A stretch of DNA of 64,000 bases from Roseburia zhanii (GTDB taxonomy: Bacteria > Bacillota > Clostridia > Lachnospirales > Lachnospiraceae). Position 1 is the stretch's first letter, and every line of letters starts with the position of its first letter. The stretch lies in the NCBI RefSeq assembly GCF_014287635.1, contig NZ_JACOPH010000001.1, positions 630,707 through 694,706 of the forward strand, read 5' to 3'. The notes beneath the pieces are model-generated. The model saw only the letters and a program-made list of their open reading frames with translations. It had not been told where the DNA came from and made no database searches. The position numbers were made by a program, and so were the translations under genes. Positions 37,140 through 46,364 of this stretch are shown here, piece by piece.

Positions 37140-37454
37140 ATGAGAACAGGGCTGACAAAGCAGGAAAAGACCACCGATATATGGTTTGACGAGAAAGACC
37201 CGCTGATCTATATCCGCACCCACAACACCGACTTAAAGAAGCGGCTTGCCGCCTACGCCGGACAGCACCCCGACCAGTGCCGCCAGACTGACGCAGACCC
37301 GGACACTGGCTGCATGGAGTTTGAAATCCGCAAGGGGCGGTTCTCTTTCCGTCTGACCGCCCCATACAACAAGGAACGCCGCAGGGCGGCAAGCGAAGCG
37401 GCAAAGAAACATTCCGGCAACTTGACACACCCTATTCAAAAAGATGTGCTATAA
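37140..37454 (+). CDS. Small element protein of unknown function
   Basis: AAAGGAGAG precedes ATG 37140. The 104-residue protein has no membrane segment. Its start (TGLTKQEKTTDIWFDEKDPL) and IYIRTHNTDLKKRLAAY are typical of a conserved small protein of clostridial integrative elements that I cannot name. The C-terminal end overlaps the promoter of the sigma gene. GC content matches the other element genes. Confidence 0.65.
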   Translation: MRTGLTKQEKTTDIWFDEKDPLIYIRTHNTDLKKRLAAYAGQHPDQCRQTDADPDTGCMEFEIRKGRFSFRLTAPYNKERRRAASEAAKKHSGNLTHPIQKDVL

Positions 37455-37455
37455 T
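37447..37455 (+). promoter_or_regulatory. Extended -10 promoter of sigma gene
   Basis: TGCTATAAT is an extended -10. A TTGACA at 37422 is 22 bp away, too far for a normal pair, so the extended element probably dominates. Confidence 0.4.
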
Positions 37456-37538
37456 TTTTTTGAAAAAGTTTCGGATTAGATGTAGTATTTGCCGCTGAAA
37501 CCGTAGTACATAGGTGAAGCCCGAAAGGAGGCGGTGAG

Positions 37539-38099
37539 ATGATAGACGACGAAAAAATCATAGAAATGTTTTTTGGACGTTCAGAACAAGGCATACGAGA
37601 GCTGGATATAAAATACGGAAAGGTCTGCCACAATCTTTCCTACCATATCGTAGGCAGCAGACAAGACGCGGAGGAATGTGTAAACGACGCTTATTTAGGC
37701 GCATGGAACGCCATTCCCCCGGCACGACCTAACCCGCTGCTATCTTATCTTGTTAAAATCGTTCGGAACATTTCACTCAAAATCTATTGGAGAAAGGAGG
37801 CAGCCAAACGGAGCAGCCATTACACGATTGCTTTGGAAGAAATTGAAGCCTGTATAGCAGCCCCGAATACAGTAGAAGCAGAAATCGAAGCCAAAGAGTT
37901 AGCCCGTATCATTGAAGCATTTTTAGACACGCTGACTACCGAAAACCGCGTTATTTTCATGCGCCGCTATTGGTTTTCCGACAGCTATAAGGACATAGCC
38001 GAGTTTATGGGGCTTTCAGAAAAAAACATTTCTGTCCGGCTGACCCGTATCCGCGAGAAGATGAAGCAATATTTGATTGAAAGAGAGGTATTCGTATGA
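37539..38099 (+). CDS. ECF-type RNA polymerase sigma factor
   Basis: AAAGGAGG precedes ATG 37539. The 186-residue protein has sigma region 2 (QDAEECVNDAYLGAWNAIPP, then LSYLVKIVRNISLKIYWRK) and region 4 (VIFMRRYWFSDSYKDIAEFM then GLSEKNISVRLTRIREKMK). It should direct RNA polymerase to a small set of promoters. The stop overlaps the next start by four bases, the usual arrangement for a sigma factor and its membrane regulator. This pair is probably cargo of the mobile element. Confidence 0.92.
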   Translation: MIDDEKIIEMFFGRSEQGIRELDIKYGKVCHNLSYHIVGSRQDAEECVNDAYLGAWNAIPPARPNPLLSYLVKIVRNISLKIYWRKEAAKRSSHYTIALEEIEACIAAPNTVEAEIEAKELARIIEAFLDTLTTENRVIFMRRYWFSDSYKDIAEFMGLSEKNISVRLTRIREKMKQYLIEREVFV

Positions 38100-38944
38100 A
38101 TGCAAAGAAGTTTTCCGACGCTATGAGCGAGCTTGACACAAAATATGTCAATGAAGCTCTCAACTACAAGAAGAAAGCCAAAAAGCCCATTTGGGTAAAG
38201 TGGGGGGCTATTGCAGCTTGCTTGTGCTTGATGATACCATTGACCGCATTTGCCGTTGATATAATTCAATATAATGCAGCGGTTGATTATCTCAATTCTC
38301 TCGGCATTGCTGTTGAAGATTTGAGCGACTATTCTCATAAAGAAATAAAAGAAGCTGCAAAAACGATTGACGCAGGAGAAAGTAACCCGTTGACTGAAGA
38401 AATCCTTAGTCTAATACCAGAAAACAAAAAACCGCTCGATACACCGACGCAGGTAACATCTGAGCAAATTAAAGAACTAACACCGACCATGACAAGAGAA
38501 GATGTTCTTTCTCTTTTAGGTGACACACAAGATGTTGGCTCAGGCATTTATATATATCTTTACGAAGTAGACCAACAATACCTGCTGCGTATTCCTTTTG
38601 CAAGCGATGAAGCACAATTAGGTGTAACAGGAGAAGATTTGCTAAAGGCATTGGTTCCCATTTCTGGAGATATTGCTCCTATGGTCTATGTAAATGATAC
38701 GCTTTATCAAATCGTTGACTCTCAACCCAACTTCGCAGATGAAAAAAGTTCTTTCAATTTGTTAGGAAAAATCGAAAGCACAGTTAGTTCTTCGGAAGAA
38801 CCAAAAGAAAATTTCCAAGCAAATGATGATATTGTAGGGGCTGCGGTTTATCAGTACGGCGATAACATTGTCGTTGAGTTTGAGGGAAAATACTGGTTAT
38901 ATGAACACTATCATAACACAGACTTTGACGGAAACTCAGACTGA
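38096..38944 (+). CDS. Membrane-anchored putative anti-sigma factor
   Basis: The 282-residue protein has a short cytosolic head (about 1-30, with LDTKYVNEALNYKKKAKK), one membrane helix (WGAIAACLCLMIPLTAFAV, 35-53) and a large outside domain. That topology and translational coupling to the ECF gene suggest an anti-sigma factor that reads an external signal. The outer domain includes TREDVLSLLGDTQDVGSGIY, resembling the SmpA/BamE-like fold. No zinc-binding ZAS motif is seen, so the mode of inhibition is unknown. Confidence 0.6.
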   Translation: MNAKKFSDAMSELDTKYVNEALNYKKKAKKPIWVKWGAIAACLCLMIPLTAFAVDIIQYNAAVDYLNSLGIAVEDLSDYSHKEIKEAAKTIDAGESNPLTEEILSLIPENKKPLDTPTQVTSEQIKELTPTMTREDVLSLLGDTQDVGSGIYIYLYEVDQQYLLRIPFASDEAQLGVTGEDLLKALVPISGDIAPMVYVNDTLYQIVDSQPNFADEKSSFNLLGKIESTVSSSEEPKENFQANDDIVGAAVYQYGDNIVVEFEGKYWLYEHYHNTDFDGNSD

Positions 38945-39096
38945 TATGTCCCACGCCCAAACAAGCCATACTTCTGATGAAAAAGTATCCGAACAAAACC
39001 TTCTTGCAAAGTAAATAAGTTTTCTATTTTACAAGGGCAGCCGAGAAAATCGACTGTCCTTTTTCTATGCTTATGAGCAGAAAGGAGCGCCCAACC

Positions 39097-39393
39097 ATGA
39101 CAAAGCCAAGAGAGAAAACCCGTGAGGAGCTGCAAGCCGAGATTGAGGACGGAAAGAAGAAAATCCGGCAGCTTGAGAACCGGGAGAAAATCATCAAGCA
39201 GAAGCTATCCGTCGAGGAACGCAAGGCGAGAAACCACAGGCTTTGCAAGCGCGGCGGCTTCATGGAAAGCCTTGTGCCGGAGCTTATTGCCATGCCGGAC
39301 GAGGATGCGCAGACCTTTTTCCGGCTTGCCCTGACGAGCGAGCCAGCACAGGAGTTTTTGAAAAAACGAGCCGAGGACGGGAACACAGAATAA
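39097..39393 (+). CDS. DUF3847 protein
   Basis: AAAGGAG precedes ATG 39097; an upstream in-frame ATG (39067) lacks a ribosome site. The 98-residue, highly charged, coiled-coil-rich protein has TREELQAEIEDGKKKIRQLE then ENREKIIKQKLSVEERKAR and RNHRLCKRGGFMES, the DUF3847 pattern. Such proteins stand just before oriT and the MobL relaxase in clostridial elements and may be relaxosome accessory factors. Confidence 0.82.
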   Translation: MTKPREKTREELQAEIEDGKKKIRQLENREKIIKQKLSVEERKARNHRLCKRGGFMESLVPELIAMPDEDAQTFFRLALTSEPAQEFLKKRAEDGNTE

Positions 39394-39394
39394 T

Positions 39395-39440
39395 CCCTTT
39401 GGAACAAAGGGCGCACTTATACACCCTTGCGGGCGTGTGC
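39395..39440 (-). other. Putative oriT (RSF1010/MobA-type nick region)
   Basis: On the minus strand TATAAGTGCGCCCTTT (39406-39421) contains TAAGTGCGCCCT, the nick-region core of RSF1010/pIP501-type origins. An imperfect inverted repeat (ACACCC / GGGCGTGT, 39421-39438) lies on its 5' side and CCCTTT / AAAGGG (39395-39411) on its 3' side. The relaxase gene begins 180 bp further on. The stretch to 39623 has no convincing gene. Confidence 0.7.
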
Positions 39441-39623
39441 GCTCTGCCGAGGGCTTATCTCCGCACAGGGAGAGTTCCCCGCGCTCCGATATGGCGGCTT
39501 TGCCGCAACAAGGGGCTGCACCCCTTGCGCCGCTTCGCGGCTATCCCTGCACACCCACAAAAACAGTACACCCGCCGTTGGCGTCTGTACCATTTTTGCG
39601 GGTTTTATTATCCTATCCGGGAG

Positions 39624-41138
39624 GTGATACCCATAGCCATTTACCATTGGAACATCGGCATTGTGAGCCGGGGGAAAGGCAAATCAGCCGTTGCCGCTGC
39701 CGCCTACCGAAGCGGCGAAAAGCTGACAAACGAATGGGACGGAATGACCCACGACTACACCCGCAAAGGCGGTGTTGTCCATACAGAAATCATGCTGCCG
39801 CTCCATGCCCCGCCCTCTTTCTCTGACCGTTCAACCTTGTGGAACAGCGTGGAGCTTTACGAGAAAGCCGGGAACGCCCAGCTTGCCAGAGAGATTGACG
39901 CGGCACTCCCCATAGAATTATCCAGAGAGGAACAGATCCGGCTTGTCCGGGAATACTGTTCCTCTCAATTTGTTTCCAGAGGAATGTGCGTTGATTATGC
40001 CATTCACGACACCGACAGCGGCAACCCCCATTGTCATATCATGCTGACTATGCGCCCCCTTGACGAGCGCGGCACATGGGCAGCGAAATCCAAAAAGGAA
40101 TATGACCTTGACGAGAACGGCGAGCGTATCCGCTTGCCAAGCGGCAGATACAAAACCCACAAAGTTGACCTTACAGGCTGGAACGACAAGGACAACACCC
40201 TCTTGTGGCGCAGGGCATGGGCTGACTATACCAACGACTTTTTGGAGAGGAACGGAAGCCCGGAGCGTATCGACCACCGCAGCAACGCCGAGCGCGGCAT
40301 AGACGAAATACCCACCGTCCACATGGGCGTGGCGGCTTGCCAGATGGAGAAGAAAGGTATCGCCACCGAGAAAGGCGAACTGAACCGCAGTATTCAAAAG
40401 ACAAACCGCCTTATCCGGGAAATCCGGGCGCAGATTAGCAAGCTCAAGGAATGGATTGCCGACCTGTTCAAAGCGCGGGAAACCGCCCCAGAACAGCCGC
40501 CGCAATCTCCCAACCTTGCAAATCTGTTGATGAAGTATTTGAGCGTTCAGAGAGAAAAGAGCCGGAAGTATTCGCAGAGTTGGCAACAACAGCACACAGC
40601 CGATGAACTGAAAACCATAGCGGCAGCGGTCAACTATCTTTCCGAGCATGGTATCTCTAATCTTGACGAGCTGGACGCTTCTCTTTCCTCTGTCAGTGAT
40701 AGAGCCTATTCAATCCGGGAGGGAATGAAAACCGCCGAGGAACGCATGAAGAAGCTGCAAAAGCTAATTGAATACGGGAAGAACTATACAGAGTACAAGC
40801 CCATTCACGATGAGCTGAAAAAGCTGCAAAACGGCTGGACAAACAAGCGCGACAAGTACGAGGAAGCCCACCGCGCCGAGCTGACCCTATGGAACGCAGC
40901 AAGCCGCTATCTCCATGCAAATCTGCCGAAAGGAACAAAGACCTTGCCTATTGCGGAATGGGAACAGGAATATGCTGACCTCAAAACACAGAGGGACAGC
41001 GATTATACCAAACTGAAAGATACCCGCACCAATGTTTCAGAGCTTCAAAAAATCCGCAAATGCGTGGATATTGCACTCCGCGCCGACCAACCGGAGCAGG
41101 CGCAGACCCACACCAAGCGGCACGAATTAGACCGCTGA
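39624..41138 (+). CDS. MobA/MobL-family relaxase
   Basis: The start is taken as GTG 39624 (GTG-ATA-CCC-ATA-GCC); family homologues begin at this MIPIAIYH-type sequence, though GGGAGG is very close. The 504-residue protein shows the relaxase signature: IYHWNIGIVSRGKGKSAVAA, AAYRSGEKL, and the metal-binding HDTDSGNPHCHIMLTMRP (HUH). The C-terminal half is helical and coiled-coil (260-500). It should nick the oriT at 39395-39440 and pilot the strand through a helper conjugation system. Confidence 0.92.
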   Translation: MIPIAIYHWNIGIVSRGKGKSAVAAAAYRSGEKLTNEWDGMTHDYTRKGGVVHTEIMLPLHAPPSFSDRSTLWNSVELYEKAGNAQLAREIDAALPIELSREEQIRLVREYCSSQFVSRGMCVDYAIHDTDSGNPHCHIMLTMRPLDERGTWAAKSKKEYDLDENGERIRLPSGRYKTHKVDLTGWNDKDNTLLWRRAWADYTNDFLERNGSPERIDHRSNAERGIDEIPTVHMGVAACQMEKKGIATEKGELNRSIQKTNRLIREIRAQISKLKEWIADLFKARETAPEQPPQSPNLANLLMKYLSVQREKSRKYSQSWQQQHTADELKTIAAAVNYLSEHGISNLDELDASLSSVSDRAYSIREGMKTAEERMKKLQKLIEYGKNYTEYKPIHDELKKLQNGWTNKRDKYEEAHRAELTLWNAASRYLHANLPKGTKTLPIAEWEQEYADLKTQRDSDYTKLKDTRTNVSELQKIRKCVDIALRADQPEQAQTHTKRHELDR

Positions 41139-41154
41139 AAGGAGTTGAACTTTT

Positions 41155-43032
41155 ATGTATTACACCCAAGAACAGATAGACCGCGCCAACCAAGCCGACC
41201 TTGCTTCTTTTCTGCAAGGACAGGGCGAGCAGCTTATCCGCGCCGGACAGGAATACCGCTGGAAGCGGCACGACAGCCTGACCGTCCGGGAAAACAAATG
41301 GTATCGCCACAGCCAGAGCAAGGGCGGCGCACCCATTGATTTTGTCATGGAGTTTTTCGGCAAGAGCTTCACCGAAGCCGTTGAAATGCTGACAGGAGAA
41401 AAAGGCGCAGCCCCGCCGCTGGACAGACCAAGCCCCGCGCCCATTTCTGACTTCCGACTGCCGCCCCGCAGCACCGACAACCGCATAGCGAGGAACTACC
41501 TCACAGCAGCCCGCCGCATTGATGAAGATGTGACGGGCTTTTTCTTTGCCAGCGGCGATATTTACGAGGAAGTCGCCCACCATAACGCCGTATTTGTCGG
41601 CAGAGATGAAAACGGCATACCGAGGTACGCCCACCAGCGCGGAACAACGGGCAGCTTCCGGCTTGATGTGAAAGGCAGCGACAAAGCCTTTAACTTCTGC
41701 TACCGAGGCGAGGGCGAAAGATTGTTTGTCTTTGAAGCCCCCGTTGACCTGCTCTCTTTTCTCTGCCTGTTCAAAAAGGATTGGCAGAAGCAAAGCTACC
41801 TGTCATTGGGCGGCGTGGGCGAAAAAGCCCTGCTCCGCTTTCTCTCTGACCGCCCGAACATCAAGACCGTTTACCTCTGCCTTGACAACGACAACGCCGG
41901 AAGCGATGCTTGCAGCCGCCTTGCGGAGCTTGTGCCGGAGGGCTTGACCGTCCACCGCCTTGTGCCGCTTTACAAGGACTGGAACGAGGTATTGCAGCAC
42001 CGGGCAGAAATCGCGGACGGGAAGTATATCCGGGAAGCGATTTACGGCTTGAAAGAGCCAACCCAGGAAGAAACCGTTGAGATTATCCGCATGAGCGAGG
42101 TTGACACACAGACCGTTGAATGGCTATGGGAGCCGTATATTCCCTTTGGGAAAGTAACCATTGTGCAAGGCAATCCCGGCGAGGGCAAGACCACATTTGC
42201 CCTACGCCTTGCTGCCGCCTGCACCACCGGGGGAACGCTGCCGGGAATGAAACCCTTGCCGCCATTTCAAGTGATTTACCAGACTGCCGAGGACGGTTTG
42301 GGCGATACCGTTAAGCCCCGTTTGATAGAAGCAGAAGCCGACCTTGACCGCGTGCTTGTGATTGATGAAGCCAAGCGGGAGCTTACCCTCTCCGATGAGC
42401 GCATAGAGAAAGCAATTACGCAGAACGGGGCGCGGCTGATTATCCTTGACCCCATACAGGCGTACATGGGCGAAAAGACCGACATGAACCAGGCAAACGA
42501 AGTGCGCCCCATGTTCCGCCGCCTTGCTGATGTTGCCGAGCGTACCGGGTGCGCCGTTATCCTTATCGGACATCTCAACAAAGCTGCCGGAGGACAGAGC
42601 GCATACAGGGGCTTAGGTTCTATCGACTTTAGAGCCGCAGCAAGGAGCGTCCTTTTAATCGGGCGCGTGAAGCGTGAGCCGAATGTGCGCGTTATCATTC
42701 ACGACAAATCTTCCCTTGCGCCGGAGGGAAAGCCCGTTGCCTTTTGCCTTGACCCGGAAACAGGCTTTGAGTGGATAGGCGAATATGATATAACTGCCGA
42801 CGAGCTGCTGTCCGGCGCGGGCGGCAACAACGCCACAAAAACCGAACAGGCTGAAAAGCTGATACTTGACCTACTGGCAGACGGAAAAGAGCTTGCCAGC
42901 GAGGACATAGAGAAAGCCGCAGCCGACGCGGGGATTTCTGCCCGTACTGTCCGGGCGGCAAAGAAAAACCTTGACGGGCGCATTACCTCAAAGCGCATTG
43001 GCGCGGCATGGTATCACGCTCTTAAAAAGTGA
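41155..43032 (+). CDS. TOPRIM primase/RepA-like helicase fusion
   Basis: AAAGGAG precedes ATG 41155. The 625-residue protein has an N-terminal DUF3991-like zinc-free primase part (IDRANQADLASFLQGQGEQL, then RHSQSKGGAPIDFVMEFF) and a TOPRIM domain (VYLCLDNDNAGSDA near 240). A RecA-fold helicase module follows, with Walker A GNPGEGKTTF near 340 and IILDPIQAYMG as Walker B, then a winged-helix-like end. It probably primes replication of the transferred single strand. It lies 16 bp after the relaxase. Confidence 0.88.
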   Translation: MYYTQEQIDRANQADLASFLQGQGEQLIRAGQEYRWKRHDSLTVRENKWYRHSQSKGGAPIDFVMEFFGKSFTEAVEMLTGEKGAAPPLDRPSPAPISDFRLPPRSTDNRIARNYLTAARRIDEDVTGFFFASGDIYEEVAHHNAVFVGRDENGIPRYAHQRGTTGSFRLDVKGSDKAFNFCYRGEGERLFVFEAPVDLLSFLCLFKKDWQKQSYLSLGGVGEKALLRFLSDRPNIKTVYLCLDNDNAGSDACSRLAELVPEGLTVHRLVPLYKDWNEVLQHRAEIADGKYIREAIYGLKEPTQEETVEIIRMSEVDTQTVEWLWEPYIPFGKVTIVQGNPGEGKTTFALRLAAACTTGGTLPGMKPLPPFQVIYQTAEDGLGDTVKPRLIEAEADLDRVLVIDEAKRELTLSDERIEKAITQNGARLIILDPIQAYMGEKTDMNQANEVRPMFRRLADVAERTGCAVILIGHLNKAAGGQSAYRGLGSIDFRAAARSVLLIGRVKREPNVRVIIHDKSSLAPEGKPVAFCLDPETGFEWIGEYDITADELLSGAGGNNATKTEQAEKLILDLLADGKELASEDIEKAAADAGISARTVRAAKKNLDGRITSKRIGAAWYHALKK

Positions 43033-43154
43033 AACGGCAAAATCCAAGTGGCAAAACCCAGATACCTTGCCACTTTGCCACTTCGCCACTTCAACCTCAA
43101 AACCACCGCCCCATGTATGACCGCATGGGGCTTTTCTCATGGAAAGGAGAGCCT

Positions 43155-43355
43155 ATGAACAACGACACCAGCAACCGCAGCACCCCCGCAACCGCTTCCC
43201 CTCTGACCGTAAAGGAAGCCGCGCCACCTGTAATGATAAAGAAAATCGGAAAGACCACCTACCGCGTCAAAATCCATTTCAGTGAAACGAGCAAAGAAAC
43301 CATGAGCGACAAAATCAAGCGTCTGATTTTGAATGACAGCGAAAAAAGTTCTTAA
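43155..43355 (+). CDS. TnpW-family transposon protein
   Basis: ATG 43155 is preceded by AAAGGAGA; the frame is open to 43029 but that part is repetitive and has no similarity. The 66-residue product ends with KKIGKTTYRVKIHFSETSKE, the TnpW-type core (PF14202). It is the last gene of the element. Confidence 0.8.
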   Translation: MNNDTSNRSTPATASPLTVKEAAPPVMIKKIGKTTYRVKIHFSETSKETMSDKIKRLILNDSEKSS

Positions 43356-43361
43356 ACACCC

Positions 43362-43388
43362 TTGACAAAACGTATCAGATGTTACAAT
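43362..43388 (+). promoter_or_regulatory. Outward promoter at right end of element
   Basis: TTGACA (43362-43367) and TACAAT (43383-43388) are 15 bp apart, a little short, and point out of the element into the RT-primase gene, whose first in-frame ATG is at 43396. Confidence 0.4.
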
Positions 43389-43394
43389 ACTTTG

Positions 43395-46047
43395 TATGCG
43401 TGATAAAGTTGTTCAGCAGATGATCGTTCAGGAGATCAGTCAGATTTACGAGCCGTTATTGTCACCAAATGCATATGCATATCGCCCCGGAAAATCTGCT
43501 TTATCAGCATTAGAATATATAACAGGGCAAGTAGAAGAACATACAGAATATGGAGTGCTCAAGACAGATATCAGACATTTCTTTGATTGTATTGACAGAG
43601 AAATCCTGATTGAAAAATTGAAAGAAAAAATTTCAGATGAAAAATTTTTATACTTGTTAAAAACATGTCTTAGTATGAGGTATGTGAACGCAGAAGGTGA
43701 ACTTCACGAAAGAAAAGATGGGATTTATCAAGGTTCCCTGCTTGCACCGGTTTTATCTAATATTTATATGATGGAGTTTGATAAAATATTCGCAAAACAA
43801 TGTTTAGCATATGTCAGATATTCAGATGATATCATATGTATCTGTCCAAATGTAGTAGATTGTGAGAGCCTTCTTAAAAATATAAAAATGCAGATGTCCC
43901 TTTTAAAACTAGAGATAAAAGATGCAAAGACAAGCATCAGTAAAGCAGGAGAGGGATTTGAGTTCCTGGGATATCATATTTCAGACACAGGGAAAATGAT
44001 ACCGGTCAAAGCTACAAACCAGCTTACGGAACGCTTAGAAGACTTATGGTTGAATTCAAATGAAACAATAGAGAAAAAATTATCGAAAGGCAGAGAAATC
44101 ATTGGTGGCTGGGAACAGTATTACCGTGAAGAAAGAGAAATGGCGAGTATATATGAGTATGTGATTGCCATTTCATTATATCCTGTTGAAACAGCAAGAA
44201 AAAATTTATTGACATTACAGAATCAAAGATTTCAATTTGATAATATTCACAAGGATATTGCAGAATATCTTGTTCATTTTTGGCTCAAAATGAAAATGCC
44301 TGTAATCGCATTGAAGGAATATGAACAGTATTATCAGGTACTTGATCTTGATATGGAGAAGATACAAAAAATATCAGACATTTATCTCAAGGAATTGTTA
44401 CAGTATTATCATCTGGCAATGATTAAGTATGATGATAATATATTGACTGAAATTATGCAGATTTATACTGATATTGGATGCTATAACAAGGCAAGAAAGA
44501 TTACAGAATATGAAAGAGTGCTGCATGAAGAGAAGCCTGTTTACACCGAGCGTAGCGAGTCGCATTTTTCTAATGTTACCATTCAGGATGATACTGACAG
44601 CGGGCAGGCAGACATATCATTATTTGTACAAAAGGAAATGTATGCGCAAAAAGTACCACATCTGAATGAAGAAGATGTAAAACGATATATAGAACTTTTT
44701 GTAGGACGGGAAGATTGCTATGCGAAGGCATCTGTTAATTATAATGGAAAATTAGTATATGACCAGGTGCAGGATCCTTTGTTAGAAGATGTGATTTTGC
44801 AGCATTTACATGGAGAAGCTGTGATTGCCAGTTATATTCAGCGAAATAATAATACGGTAAAATTTATTGTATTTGATGTTGACCTGTCAAAGAAAACATT
44901 ACTGCAGATTGGAAATCAGAGAGAAGTATATCAACAGTACATGAATAAAGCACTGGGTGTAGCAAAAGCAATTAAAAAGATACTGGCACACTTTGGCATA
45001 GAGGCTGTTTTAGAATTTAGCGGTTATCGGGGATATCACATATGGATTTTTGTAGAAGAATGGATTTCTGCAAGATATGCAAATTTATTACAGGATGCTG
45101 TGATCAAAAATCTGACAATAGAACGTGAAGGCATTAACGTGGAGTGTTTCCCTAATCGTACACGTACGAGAGGAGATAAACTTGGACAGGCATTAAAACT
45201 CCCATGGGCGAAACATTTTATCAGCGAGCAGTATTCGCTGTTTGTTGATAGTGAAGGTCAGATTTTAGAAAACCAAAAGGATATTTTACATCATGCAGTT
45301 ACATATTCTATATCAAAACTGAAACGAATCATTGCTGCAAATACAGGAGAGCAACTGTCTATAAAGACTGAACAAGAGATTATAGATAAAGATGAGTATA
45401 AGAATTATGGGGAAATGATACAACTGGTATTGTTAAATTGTGGTCTGGCAAGGCATCTTTATCAAAAAGCCAAAAGTACAGGATATCTGACACATTCGGA
45501 AAGATTGACGATTCTTTATATTTTTGGACATTTAGGTGAAAGTGGCAAAGGATTTGTTCATACAGTGATGGAATTTACTTTGAATTATCAGTATAGCGTG
45601 ACACAACGGTATATATCGAAACTTCCAGATAAGCCAATCAGCTGTAATAAATTACGTGAGCAATATAAACAGTTGACTGCACAGGTAGGATGTAATTGCC
45701 GTTTTGTAAAAACGAGGGATTGTTATCCGTCACCCGTTTTACATGCATTGAAAAATGCGAAAGATATTCCGAAAGATATCAATTTACCTACTAGTCAGTC
45801 TAAAACAAAAAGTGATGATAATAAAATTTGTAAGCAGGTCAATATTCATAAGCAGGCATCTGAGATTGCTGCAAAACTTGTAGAATTAAGAAGGCAGGAA
45901 AGAGGAGTTAAAAAAGCAATAGACAAGCAGCAGGAATCATTGAATGAATTGTTTGATACGGCAGGAGTGGATTGTCTGGAGATTGACATCGGATTGTTGA
46001 TCAGAAGAAAGGTGGAAGAAGGATATGAATATAGCATAGAGATATAA
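43395..46047 (+). CDS. RT-AEP primase fusion, 3' part (5'-disrupted)
   Basis: This is the larger piece of the gene cut by the element. From ATG 43396 it would give 883 residues. RT domain (about 1-230): RDKVVQQMIVQEISQIYEPL, PNAYAYRPGKSA, the YSDD active site (142-145) and FEFLGYHIS. An archaeo-eukaryotic primase-like domain follows (about 430-650): FDVD (D494, D496), SGYRGYHIW (H548) and GQALKLPWAKH. A Cys cluster (CNCRFVKTRDC) near 770 may be a zinc or Fe-S knuckle. CRISPR-associated primase-polymerases and RTs are known to join adaptation modules. Loss of RT0-RT2 probably disables the RT, but the primase could still be made. Confidence 0.88.
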
Positions 46048-46082
46048 ATTTTTTTGGATAACGAAAATATCTGATCAGGAAA

Positions 46083-46114
46083 ATCTCCATGCTTGTTTTG
46101 TGCAGGCGTGGAGA
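46083..46114 (+). terminator. Hairpin after RT-primase gene
   Basis: ATCTCCATGC and GCGTGGAGAT pair with one mismatch, followed by AAAATTT. The rest of 46048-46246 shows no gene. Confidence 0.5.
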
Positions 46115-46246
46115 TAAAATTTAAATCTATTGGAAGCAAGTTTGACAAAAATAGTGCATGAGGTTTGAAAGTATGATATACTGATTTTAGGTTTTGAAAA
46201 GTAAATAATGAAATTCATTTCTGCAAGAAAGAAGCTATAAGAACTC

Positions 46247-46364
46247 AATTTTTTCAAAAAGCCAAAAAATCAGCCGATTTTTACTGATTTTATGAAAAAC
46301 ACCAGATAGGTTTACAAAATTGATGCCGGCAGCCTCGTAAAATCAAGGGTTCCCAGAGGTCAGG
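46247..46364 (+). promoter_or_regulatory. CRISPR leader 2
   Basis: Same blocks as leaders 1 and 3: ATTTTTTCAAAAAGCCAAAA, ATAGGTTTACAAAATTG and CTCGTAAAATCAAGGG then CCAGAGGTCAGG. Confidence 0.75.

Larger units (their letters stand above)
34727..43394 (+). mobile_element. 8.67-kb mobilizable element in RT-primase gene
   Basis: The element carries a large serine recombinase at its left end, then TnpV, an unknown gene, an ECF sigma factor and partner, DUF3847, a MobL relaxase, a primase/helicase and TnpW, all on the + strand. Base composition is markedly GC-richer than the flanks. Joining 34727-34728 (TG) with 43393-43394 (TG) rebuilds the RT frame as EREVI-C-MRDKVVQQ, so TG is the likely crossover dinucleotide. 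It lacks conjugation machinery and an obvious resistance gene and is therefore mobilizable, not self-transmissible. Confidence 0.9.

Noticed and set aside
37422-37455. TTGACA-TATAAT promoter for the sigma gene
   Set aside because: Spacing is 22 bp; an extended -10 is more likely.
39918-40649. Minus-strand frame of 243 codons inside the relaxase gene
   Set aside because: GC-rich shadow frame; the plus strand has clear relaxase motifs.
40981-41793. Minus-strand frame of 270 codons across relaxase and primase genes
   Set aside because: Shadow frame without ribosome site or motif.
34730-43398. TATG as crossover core or target duplication of the element
   Set aside because: It is present at both ends, but joining there leaves the RT halves out of frame; TG at 34727/43393 does not.
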